A DNA stretch of 64,000 nucleotides from Agrococcus sediminis (GTDB lineage Bacteria > Actinomycetota > Actinomycetes > Actinomycetales > Microbacteriaceae), in NCBI RefSeq assembly GCF_007923295.1, contig NZ_VOIR01000017.1, positions 1-64,000 on the forward strand. Reading direction: 5' to 3'. The translations under genes and the position numbers were made by a program. Below, piece after piece: positions 18,399 to 26,008 of this stretch. Every line of letters begins with the position of its first letter. Within the stretch, counting starts at the first letter, position 1. Under the pieces are notes generated by a model. It made no database searches, had not been told where the DNA came from, and saw only the letters and a list, made by a program, of their open reading frames with translations.

Positions 18399-18564
18399 GC
18401 GAAGGCGGTTAGGTCAGGGCGGCCGAAGCCGGCCGGCGGGGTAGCGTCGGGCACGTCGAGGTCTTTCGGATGGATGGCGTAGGAACCTCCATCGTCGGGA
18501 GACCTCGACGTCTATCTGCGGACCGACGCGCCCGGCCGACCTACACCTTCATCTGGGAAGAGCC
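18399..18564 (-). pseudogene. remnant of a second ISL3 element (transposase 5' end plus right terminal repeat)
   Basis: Bases 18399-18527 repeat 16648-16776 and encode about the first 19 residues of a related transposase from a GTG at 18454. The frame then breaks at the internal inverted repeat. Bases 18528-18564 supply a true right end (reverse complement begins GGCTCTTCCCA), the outer boundary of the whole unit. The roughly 5 percent difference from copy 1 indicates a relative rather than a fresh duplicate. Confidence 0.75.
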
Positions 18565-18572
18565 CTAGAAGG
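18565..18572. repeat. right copy of 8-bp target-site duplication
   Basis: CTAGAAGG follows the right terminal repeat directly and matches 15367-15374. Its first three bases are the stop codon of the adjacent minus-strand gene, so the duplication rebuilt the end of that gene. Confidence 0.85.
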
Positions 18573-21369
18573 TCGGGCCCGCGGGCAGTCGCGCGATGGC
18601 CGCCGCAGACATCGCGGTGCGGCTGCTCAGCGTGCCGCCGAGCTCGGCCAGCACCGTGCGGTTCGGCACGTAGCGCGCCGCGCCGCCCTCGAGCATGTAC
18701 GTGCGGCCCGTCGGGTCGACGACGAACTGGTGCACGACCGCGGTCGAGCGGTCGAGCTGGTCGCAGACCGCGGCGCTGAGCGCGACGTGGTCGAGCCGCC
18801 ACGCCGCGGCGACGGTCGCCGACGCGAAGGGCCGCAGCTCCCCGCCGATCGACACCAGGTCGGTCGAGCCGCACCGGTAGCCGAAGTCGTCGATCGTCGG
18901 TCCCTTGGGGAGCGCCGCGATCGCCCCGGAGGAGAGGTTGCGCCACTCGAGCGGCATCCCGAGCGCCGTCGCGTAGTCGCGGTGCGCGAGGTACATCGCG
19001 CGCGTGCCGTCCCACAGGTAGATGCGCGCATCCGGCCCTCGCACCCACTCGCCCGCCACGATCGGCGACGTCGCGTCTGCGCCCTTCGGCAGCAGCGCGA
19101 TCGAGGACGCCGGCACGGGCGTGCGGCCGCTCAGCGTGCCGCCGAGGTCGGTCAGCACCGTGCGATTCGGCACGTAGCGCGCCTGGCCGTTCTCCATCAG
19201 GTAGGTGCGACCCGACTCGTCGACGATGAACTCCAGCGCGCCGGTGCTCGAGCGGGTCAGCTCGGCGCACAGCTCCGCGTCGAGCGACGCGTGGGTGAGG
19301 CGCCAGGCCGCCGCGGCCGTCGTCGAGGCGTAGGGGCGCAGCACGCCGTCGGTCGCGACGAGGTCGGTCGACGCGCACCGGAAGCCGAAGCCGCCGATCG
19401 CGGGTCCCGCGGGCAGCGCCCGCACGACGTCGTCGGTGACGTTGCGCACCTGCCACGGCAGGCCGAGCGCGTTCGTGAACTCGGAGTGCTGCACGTGCAG
19501 CGCCCGCGAGCCGTCCCACAGCAGCACGCGGCCGTCGCTGCCGCGCACGAGCTCGCCGAGCTCGACGTCGAGGATGCGCGGCACGCCGTCGAGCCCGCGC
19601 GGCGCGACCTCCCAGATGCGCGCCGGCACGCCGAAGCGCGAGCGGATGAACTCGTAGGAGGCCTCGTCGGCCACCGGCTGGAGTCGAGCGCCGGAGGCGA
19701 GGTAGAGCGCGCCGCCGCGCTCGCGCACGAAGTGCGGCCCGAGCGCGCTGCCCGCCGAGGGCAGCGCCTGCAGCACGGTGCCGAGCTCGGTGCGCGCCGT
19801 GAAGAGCGCCGAGCCGCCGTACTTCGCGGGGTCGACCCGCAGCATGCCGCCGTCGGTCAGCAGGTAGGCGCCGGCGGCGCCGCGGAGGCGCGTCGGCAGC
19901 TCGGTCGCAGTCGCCGGCAGCTGCTGCAGCGACGCGTCGGTGAAGACGGTGCCCGCGCTCGCCGGGAGCAGCTGGATCTGCGCCTGCGAGAGCGCGACGA
20001 CCCCGCTGCCGCTCTTGATGCGCAGGATGGTGCCCGCGGCGTTGCGCACCGCCGTGCCGGAGTCGAGCACGGGCGGGCCGACGCGCAGGTGCGCGGTCGC
20101 GGCGTCGTCGAGGCGCACGCGGTCGGCGGCGTAGCCGTAGCGCGTGGGGATCGTGACGTCGGCGAGCTCGCGGCGCGTGCCCGACTGGATGAGCCAGTCG
20201 TGGCCGTCGGTGCCGACGACCGTCGCCGCGATGGCCTCGCCGGCGGGCAGGCGCGCCTGGAGCGCCGAGCTGAGCCTCGGATGACCCGTGCACGCCAGCT
20301 GCCACTGCTGCAGCTGCGAGCAGGAGGCGAAGCGGTGCGACACCCCGTCGTCGACGAGGCGCACGGCACCGTCGGTGCCCGTCACCAGGCGGCTGAGCGC
20401 CGCGCCCTCGGTGTAGGCCGCGAGGGTCGCGCTGTCGACGTCGCGGGGGTCGCCGAATGCGGGGCTGTACTCGGCGAGGATCTCGCGCGAGACGACGTGG
20501 TGCCGTGCCGTGCCGCTGATCAGGTAGACCTTGCCGTTGCTCCGGTCGCGCAGCATCGACGTGGAGGCGACGCCCTCGCGCGGGTCGCCGAACCAGTCGG
20601 TCCACATGCGCCAGAAGTTGCGGTTGCCGTAGGCCGAACACGCGTCGCCGGAGCCGTAGAGGTTGCCGAGCGCCGCGGCGTTCGGCTGGTACGGCGTGTA
20701 GACGTAGAGGCCCGCCGTGGCCTGGTTGCGGATGTAGACGGGGCTCGTGCCGCAGGCGATGTTGGGGTGGTACTGGATCTGGTTGGTCTGGCCCGCGCGG
20801 TAGCGCCAGTTCTGGGGATGCGCCGCGTAGCGCTGGAACTGCCGCCCGGCGTTGTAGAGCTGGTAGAAGAAGCCGCCGAACGCCGGGTCGCACGGAGCGG
20901 TGTCGGGGCATGCGAAGCCCGTCGCGCGCTCGTAGCGGATCGCGGTCGGCGCCGTGAGCGTCACGAGGCTCTGCTCCTTCTGGAGGAGCACGAGCAGCGC
21001 GCGCGGGCTGATGTCGCACGCGCGCGAGACGTCGGTGATGATCTGCGCCGACGTGCGGTTGGCATAGGCCGGGATGGCGTCGCAGTACTGGCTGCCTGCC
21101 ATCGCGGGCGTCGGCTGCCGGTAGTCCTTGAGGCACGTGTAGCCGCTCTGGCACGTGCGCACCTGCGCGTCGAGGAAGGCCTGCACCTGCGCCGCGGTCA
21201 TCGCGTCGCCGTCGAAGAACTGCTCGTCGCTGACGATGTAGCCGGGGTCGAAGTTCGAGGCCACGGCCGCCTCTGCGGCGGGGGGCTCGCTGGGCGGCGC
21301 GACGGTCAGCAGGCCGGCGACGAGCGCCACCACCGCCGCCGCAGACACCTTGGTGCGCCATCGCCGCAT
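18565..21369 (-). CDS. large secreted repeat protein of unknown function
   Basis: The 934-residue product begins with a Sec signal peptide (basic start, hydrophobic VVALVAGLLTVAPP, likely cleavage near AEAAVA around residue 36). Residues 40-270 form a conserved exported domain (DEQFFDGDAMTAAQVQAFLD, LLVLLQKEQSLVT, FYQLYNAGRQFQRYAA) seen in wall-associated actinobacterial proteins. After several looser repeats, the C-terminal third holds two tandem copies of about 167 residues (roughly 600-765 and 766-934). Each contains an LWDG(S/T)RA core, an RC(A/G)STDLV motif, a second Cys about 40 residues later and ARYVPNRTVL. A wall or glycan-binding role is inference. The last gene of the minus-strand glycan cluster, it ends exactly at the mobile unit. 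Confidence 0.8.
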   Translation of the reverse strand: MRRWRTKVSAAAVVALVAGLLTVAPPSEPPAAEAAVASNFDPGYIVSDEQFFDGDAMTAAQVQAFLDAQVRTCQSGYTCLKDYRQPTPAMAGSQYCDAIPAYANRTSAQIITDVSRACDISPRALLVLLQKEQSLVTLTAPTAIRYERATGFACPDTAPCDPAFGGFFYQLYNAGRQFQRYAAHPQNWRYRAGQTNQIQYHPNIACGTSPVYIRNQATAGLYVYTPYQPNAAALGNLYGSGDACSAYGNRNFWRMWTDWFGDPREGVASTSMLRDRSNGKVYLISGTARHHVVSREILAEYSPAFGDPRDVDSATLAAYTEGAALSRLVTGTDGAVRLVDDGVSHRFASCSQLQQWQLACTGHPRLSSALQARLPAGEAIAATVVGTDGHDWLIQSGTRRELADVTIPTRYGYAADRVRLDDAATAHLRVGPPVLDSGTAVRNAAGTILRIKSGSGVVALSQAQIQLLPASAGTVFTDASLQQLPATATELPTRLRGAAGAYLLTDGGMLRVDPAKYGGSALFTARTELGTVLQALPSAGSALGPHFVRERGGALYLASGARLQPVADEASYEFIRSRFGVPARIWEVAPRGLDGVPRILDVELGELVRGSDGRVLLWDGSRALHVQHSEFTNALGLPWQVRNVTDDVVRALPAGPAIGGFGFRCASTDLVATDGVLRPYASTTAAAAWRLTHASLDAELCAELTRSSTGALEFIVDESGRTYLMENGQARYVPNRTVLTDLGGTLSGRTPVPASSIALLPKGADATSPIVAGEWVRGPDARIYLWDGTRAMYLAHRDYATALGMPLEWRNLSSGAIAALPKGPTIDDFGYRCGSTDLVSIGGELRPFASATVAAAWRLDHVALSAAVCDQLDRSTAVVHQFVVDPTGRTYMLEGGAARYVPNRTVLAELGGTLSSRTAMSAAAIARLPAGPTF

Positions 21370-21455
21370 GCTTCAACCAATCCTTGAGAGTTCGGGCGCG
21401 TCGATGCTACCCCACGGCGGGTGCCGCACAAGGGCGATGGGTGGTGCGGGCCGGC

Positions 21456-22652
21456 TCAGCCCTGCCGCAGGTCGAGCAGGCTGCCGTCGAGCGCGAGCAT
21501 GCCGCCCGAGGTGCGGAAGCCGCCGCCGAGCACCGTGAAGTGGCCGGCGTGCTGGAGCGAGTCGTACATGTGGGTGCGGTGCTCGTCCTGCGCGGTGGCC
21601 GAGATCGTGTAGGCGCCGGGGGCGAAGGGCAGGTGCTCGACGCGCACGTCGACCGAGCCTGATCCGCGCTCGACCGCCTCCGGCACGAACCCGCTGTCGC
21701 GGCCGTGCAGGCTCCACAGGTGCATGCCGTCGACGGTGTGCAGCTGCACGCCGAAGACGGGCCGCTCGATGCGCTCGGAGGCCTCGAACGACAGCCGGAA
21801 GGTCGCGGGCGCGCCCGCGCGCGCCTCCGACACCTCGTCGCCGTGCTCGTCGACGAGGCTCAGCCGCGTGAACTGCACCTCGCCTGAGCCGTGGCGCACG
21901 CCGCCGCCGGGGCCGGCGGTCACCGCGTGGCCCGAGTCGGCGTACTCGTCGACGATGTCGGATGCGACGCCGACGTCCTGCAGGACGCCGTTGTCGAGCC
22001 ACGCGGCGTGGTCGCAGAACGTGCGCATCTGCTCGATGCCGTGGCTCACGACGATCACCGTGCGGCCCTCGCGCCGGAACTGCGCGAACTTGTCCATGCA
22101 CTTCTCCTGGAACTCCATGTCGCCGACGGCGAGCACCTCGTCGACGAGGAGCACGTCGGGCTCGACGTGGATGGCGACGGAGAAGCCCAGGCGCACGTAC
22201 ATGCCCGAGGAGTAGTTCTTGACCGGCTGGTCGATGAAGCGCTCGACGCCCGAGAAGGCGACGATCTGGTCGAACTTGCGGTCGAGCTCCTGGCGCGTCA
22301 TGCCGAGGATCGAGCCGTTGAGGTAGACGTTCTCGCGACCGGAGAGCTCGGGGTGGAAGCCGGAGCCGACCTCGAGCATGGCGGCGACGCGGCCGCGGGT
22401 CGTGATCGAGCCGGAGTCGGGGTTCAGGATGCGCGCCATGCACTTCAGGAGCGTCGACTTGCCGGAGCCGTTGCGCCCGAGCAGCCCGAACGTCGAGCCC
22501 TCCGGCACCTCGAACGAGACGTCCTTGAGCGCCTCGAAGCGGTCGTAGACCGCGCGGCGCCCGCTCAGCAGGGTCTGCTTGATCGACTGGTTGCGGTCGC
22601 GGTAGACGCGGAAGGACTTCGAGACGTGGTCGACGTCGACGGCGGCGGTCAT
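21456..22652 (-). CDS. wzt: polysaccharide ABC exporter, ATP-binding subunit with glycan-binding domain
   Basis: This 398-residue subunit has Walker A GRNGSGKST near residue 56, the signature YSSGMYVRLG, Walker B VLLVDEVLAVGD and the switch His in VVSHG. The last 145 residues form a beta-rich Wzt-type C-terminal domain, which in homologues binds the non-reducing end of the exported glycan. With the adjacent permease it would export undecaprenyl-linked polysaccharide. ATG 22652 overlaps the permease stop by one base. In the family, the extra C-terminal domain goes with recognition of a chain-terminal modification. Confidence 0.92.
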   Translation of the reverse strand: MTAAVDVDHVSKSFRVYRDRNQSIKQTLLSGRRAVYDRFEALKDVSFEVPEGSTFGLLGRNGSGKSTLLKCMARILNPDSGSITTRGRVAAMLEVGSGFHPELSGRENVYLNGSILGMTRQELDRKFDQIVAFSGVERFIDQPVKNYSSGMYVRLGFSVAIHVEPDVLLVDEVLAVGDMEFQEKCMDKFAQFRREGRTVIVVSHGIEQMRTFCDHAAWLDNGVLQDVGVASDIVDEYADSGHAVTAGPGGGVRHGSGEVQFTRLSLVDEHGDEVSEARAGAPATFRLSFEASERIERPVFGVQLHTVDGMHLWSLHGRDSGFVPEAVERGSGSVDVRVEHLPFAPGAYTISATAQDEHRTHMYDSLQHAGHFTVLGGGFRTSGGMLALDGSLLDLRQG

Positions 22653-23506
22653 CAGATCTCCTCGACGATGTCGCGGGCGAGGCGGTCGAAGACGAGCTTG
22701 CCCACGATGAGCGACGCAGCCGACCAGATGAGGAGGGTCACCCAGATGTCCCACGTGGGCACCGCGAAGTCGTAGAGGATGTTGCGGTACGCCTCGATGA
22801 AGCGCTCGGCCGGGTTGGCCTGGAAGATCGCGACGAGCGGCAGGTCGACGCCGTCGGCGGCGAACGCCTCCTGGCGCTCGCGCACGAGCTCGACCGAGAA
22901 GAGCACGCCCGAGGCGTACATCCACACCTGGCTGAAGATGCTCCAGAGGTGCCGCAAGTCGCGGAAGTAGATGCTCGCGACGCTCAGCACCATCGAGATG
23001 CCCAGCACGAAGGCGAAGGTGAGCACGAGCAGCGGCACGAGGAGCGGCGCGTACAGCAGCACGAGCGGGCCGCCCACGAGCGCCATCACCGCGAGCAGCA
23101 CGAGCAGCTCGATGCCGAAGTTGAAGCTCGACGAGAGCACCGACGAGACCGGCAGCACCGAGCGCGGGAAGTAGACCTTCGTCAGCAGCCCGGCGTTGTC
23201 GAGCATGCTGCTCATGCCGGCCGCGACGGAGCCCGAGATGAAGCCCCAGACGATGACGCCGACGCCGATCCAGAGCGGGAAGACCTCGAGGCCCGAGTTC
23301 GTGCCGGGCGCGACCGGCAGCTGGAAGAGCAGGCCGAAGACGATCGAGTAGACCGCGATCTGCGCGAGCGGGTTGATGAGCGACCAGACGCGGCCGAGGA
23401 AGGTGCGCTTGTACTGCGCGCGGATCTCGCGCAGCGTGAGGTTGCGCATCAGGTTCAGGGTGACCCTGCGCTCCTCGCGCCTGCTCTCGCGCTCGACCTG
23501 GCTCAT
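22652..23506 (-). CDS. wzm: polysaccharide ABC exporter, permease subunit
   Basis: The 284-residue protein is an ABC-2-type permease with six hydrophobic segments. It has the family opening LREIRAQYKRTFLGRVWSLINPL near residue 27, a loop holding PAERFIEAYRNILYD, and no other domain. It forms the membrane channel for the Wzt ATPase, together exporting a lipid-linked glycan. ATG 23506 has a GGAGGA ribosome binding site. Its stop overlaps the wzt start, indicating coupled translation. No Wzx-type flippase is seen nearby, so this ABC pair is the main export candidate for the cluster. Confidence 0.92.
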   Translation of the reverse strand: MSQVERESRREERRVTLNLMRNLTLREIRAQYKRTFLGRVWSLINPLAQIAVYSIVFGLLFQLPVAPGTNSGLEVFPLWIGVGVIVWGFISGSVAAGMSSMLDNAGLLTKVYFPRSVLPVSSVLSSSFNFGIELLVLLAVMALVGGPLVLLYAPLLVPLLVLTFAFVLGISMVLSVASIYFRDLRHLWSIFSQVWMYASGVLFSVELVRERQEAFAADGVDLPLVAIFQANPAERFIEAYRNILYDFAVPTWDIWVTLLIWSAASLIVGKLVFDRLARDIVEEI

Positions 23507-23576
23507 CGTCCTCCGTCCCCCGGCGGACGGGAACGTCGCTCGGGCAGAGGCGAGACTACCACCGCAGGCGCCTGCA

Positions 23577-24779
23577 TCACGGGCCCTCGACGCCCGGCAC
23601 GATCTGCAGGTAGCGCTGCGTGAGCACGAGCACGACGACATCCGCTCCCGCCGCCTCGGCCTCCGCCGCGACGTCCGGCATGCCCGACGGCGCCTCGAGC
23701 GACGAGCGGATCTGCGTCGTCTCCTGGAACATCGTCTGGAACATCGGGCCGATCTGGCTGCCGGTCGAGTCGCGCACGAGCAGCACGTGCTGCTCCATGG
23801 GCGCCGCCGACGTGCTCGTGGTGATGGGCAGGCCCTCCATGTCGGTCGACGTGGCCGCGTCGGCCTCGCGCTCGGCGCCGTCGGGGCCGACGATCGTCAT
23901 GGGCGCGGGCTCCTCCACCCACACCGGCACGGTCCAGTCGGGGCCGGGCTCGCGCGGCAGGCCCACGCCGGCGAACTCGTTGCGGTCGAGCACGACGTCG
24001 GCACCCTCGATCGGGAGCTCCGGCATCGCCGCGAGCGACGCATCCGCCTCCCGCATGCACTCGGCCAGCTGCGCGAAGGCGACGGATGCGCCGTAGTCGG
24101 TCCAGTGGCTGTTGAGGGGCGAGTAGAGCGGCGTCGTGGCCGCCTCCTCGGCCATCGCCGCGCGCACGTCGACCCACGGCACCTCCGGCAGCTCCTCCTG
24201 CAGCTGCGCGAAGTGGCCCGGTCCCCGCAGCGCCTCCATCCAGTCGGGCAGCGCCTCGGGCACGATCTGCCACTTCGCCGGCGCGACGACGACGTACAGG
24301 TCGCGCCCCTGCTCGGCGAGGTCGGCGCGCATGTTCGACAGGTAGCCGTCCCACGCCTCGACGTGCTCGGGCGACAGCTCGGTGCGGCCCACCGCCTGCG
24401 AGAGGTTCGACCAGTGGGGCTCGCCCAGCAGCACGTGGCCGTCGTCGCCCTCGACCCAGTAGCCGCCGAGCCCGTCGACGTGCTCCTGCCAGACCGCCTC
24501 CGACGCGGCCGCGGCCTCGCCAGCCCACGGATCCACGGCGGGCTCGGCGAAGTCCGGGGCGCACTCGGCGGGCAGCGGCGCGCCCGGCTCGGCCGTGGGC
24601 TGGATCACGCCCTCCCCGAGCGGGCTCTGCTGCGAGCGCCAGACCATGCCGGCGATCGTCGCGACGACCACGAGCGCGATCAGCAGCACGAAGGGCACGA
24701 GCCGCCACCGGTGGTCGTGGCGCCACGACGCCTTCGCCTCCGGCAGGTCGCGCGGGCCCTGCCCGCCCTCGGCCGTCAT
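23577..24779 (-). CDS. membrane-anchored SGNH/AlgX-like O-acyltransferase component
   Basis: The 400-residue product has a basic cytoplasmic tail, one membrane segment near residues 27-45 (LVPFVLLIALVVVATIAGMVW) and an extracytoplasmic domain. That domain resembles AlgX/AlgJ-type SGNH proteins: VVAPAKWQIVPEALPDW, then SPLNSHWTDYGAS with the catalytic-like Asn, His and Asp, and a later VLLVRDSTGSQ block with a candidate serine. Such proteins place acetyl groups on secreted polysaccharides. The start overlaps the 3' end of the integral-membrane acyltransferase gene by 4 bases, so the two probably form a transmembrane acetylation pair (inference). Confidence 0.78.
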   Translation of the reverse strand: MTAEGGQGPRDLPEAKASWRHDHRWRLVPFVLLIALVVVATIAGMVWRSQQSPLGEGVIQPTAEPGAPLPAECAPDFAEPAVDPWAGEAAAASEAVWQEHVDGLGGYWVEGDDGHVLLGEPHWSNLSQAVGRTELSPEHVEAWDGYLSNMRADLAEQGRDLYVVVAPAKWQIVPEALPDWMEALRGPGHFAQLQEELPEVPWVDVRAAMAEEAATTPLYSPLNSHWTDYGASVAFAQLAECMREADASLAAMPELPIEGADVVLDRNEFAGVGLPREPGPDWTVPVWVEEPAPMTIVGPDGAEREADAATSTDMEGLPITTSTSAAPMEQHVLLVRDSTGSQIGPMFQTMFQETTQIRSSLEAPSGMPDVAAEAEAAGADVVVLVLTQRYLQIVPGVEGP

Positions 24780-26008
24780 GCGCCGCTCCCGCTCTCGGCG
24801 CGCATCCGCACCGCACGGGGCGTGGACGAGAAGCGCGGGTCGACGACGCGGCCCATGAGCCGCTCCCACGCGGGCGTGATCGCGCGCGCGTAGAGGCGCT
24901 CGAGCCAGCCCGGCGTCCAGTTCTTGAGGCTCATCGCCGGCTGCTCGATGAGGTGCCAGGAGAGGTAGGCGGCGATGTGGACGGCCACGATGACCACCAC
25001 GTGGTAGACGAGCCAGCCGGCGTCCTGCAGCCCGAAGTAGGCAGCGAACTGCATGATCGGCCACGCGAAGATGTAGACGCCGTACGAGAAGTCGCCCGGC
25101 TTCTCCCAGCTCCGCAGCCGCGTCGCCCGCACCGCGAACCACATGAGCACGTAGCTGAAGAGGTAGGTGCCCCAGATGTTCCAGCCGCCGAACGCGTACG
25201 TCGCGCCAGCGCCGAGCGCGGCGGCGATCGCGAGGCGGTCGTCGATCGGGATGCGGTCCTTCCAGACGGCGAAGAGCATGCCGAAGGCGAAGGGCGCGAG
25301 GAACATGAGCATGAACGGGTCGCTCAGCCAGCGCCACGCGTTCCCCACCGTGCCCGCGCCCATCCACTGCATCGCGTTCAGGATGATGATCGCCGAGGCG
25401 ACGGCCGTGGTGAGCCACCGGTAGGCGAGCAGGCCGAGGAGCCCCATGAACCCGACGAGGATGTAGGCGCGGAACTCGTAGAGGAGGGTCCAGGCGGAGC
25501 CGTTCCAGTCGTAGCCGCCGTGCGAGGCGAACGGCAGCGAGTCGCCCATCTCGGCGATGTTGCGCTGCCCGAGCTCGAGCCACATGTTGCTCAGGAAGTA
25601 CGTCCAGGGCGACTCGCGCGGCGCCGTGAAGTAGCCGTCGAAGCTGCCCGTCTCGCGCCACCAGGCGATGGGCGCGAGCACGAAGGCGGTCGTGAGCAGC
25701 GCGAGCCAGAACGCGGGGAAGATGCGCAGCGCGCGGCGCCAGAAGTAGCGGAAGATCGACGACCGGCCCATGCGCGACTGCGTGATGAGGAACCCGGAGA
25801 AGAAGAAGAAGCCCGCGACGGCGACGCCGCCGAGCGACTGCTCGGTCGAGATCTGCACGCCGAGGTCGTTGCCGCCGTAGAAGCCGCCGAGCGGCCCCGC
25901 GTGGCTGAAGATCACGAGGAACGCCATGAGCCACCGGAGGAAGCCGATGCTGTTCGATCGCGGGTCGAAGGCCTCCTCGAGCGTGAGCGCGGTGCGCCGC
26001 TCGCCCAC
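24776..26008 (-). CDS. acyltransferase 3 family membrane protein
   Basis: The 410-residue protein has about ten membrane segments and the acyltransferase-3 hallmarks NSIGFLRWLMAFLVIFSHAGPLGG (active-site His) and the Arg-rich loop YFWRRALRIFPAFW near residue 92. It would carry acyl groups from the cytoplasm to the outer face. The start is GTG 26008, one base after the RgpF-like stop, and the 3' end overlaps the SGNH gene. The gene order RgpF-acyltransferase-SGNH-Wzm-Wzt places acetylation within glycan export. Confidence 0.85.
   Translation of the reverse strand: MGERRTALTLEEAFDPRSNSIGFLRWLMAFLVIFSHAGPLGGFYGGNDLGVQISTEQSLGGVAVAGFFFFSGFLITQSRMGRSSIFRYFWRRALRIFPAFWLALLTTAFVLAPIAWWRETGSFDGYFTAPRESPWTYFLSNMWLELGQRNIAEMGDSLPFASHGGYDWNGSAWTLLYEFRAYILVGFMGLLGLLAYRWLTTAVASAIIILNAMQWMGAGTVGNAWRWLSDPFMLMFLAPFAFGMLFAVWKDRIPIDDRLAIAAALGAGATYAFGGWNIWGTYLFSYVLMWFAVRATRLRSWEKPGDFSYGVYIFAWPIMQFAAYFGLQDAGWLVYHVVVIVAVHIAAYLSWHLIEQPAMSLKNWTPGWLERLYARAITPAWERLMGRVVDPRFSSTPRAVRMRAESGSGA

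Larger units (their letters stand above)
15375..18564. mobile_element. ISL3-family mobile unit with cargo genes (about 3.2 kb)
   Basis: The unit is bounded by imperfect terminal repeats. The left end 15375-15398 and the reverse complement of 18541-18564 share GGCTC-W-TCCCA and GGTGTAG, matching at 18 of 24 positions. It is flanked by the direct repeat CTAGAAGG. Inside, a 16-bp copy of the left end (GGCTCATCCCAATCGG, 15375-15390) recurs inverted at 18383-18398. This defines an inner element (15375-18398) holding a transposase gene, an ABM monooxygenase gene and a GlxA-type regulator gene. The remaining 166 bases (18399-18564) are the right end of a second, related element. The layout fits insertion of a cargo-bearing ISL3 element into an older copy followed by loss of the older copy's left part (inference). 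Confidence 0.85.

Noticed and set aside
15375-18564. Composite transposon with two complete IS copies
   Set aside because: The right-hand copy is only 166 bases and lacks nearly all of the transposase, so this is not a classical composite; nested insertion and deletion explains it better.
18730-21387. An 885-codon open frame on the plus strand
   Set aside because: It is antisense to the secreted repeat protein, whose signal peptide and repeat motifs show it is the real gene.
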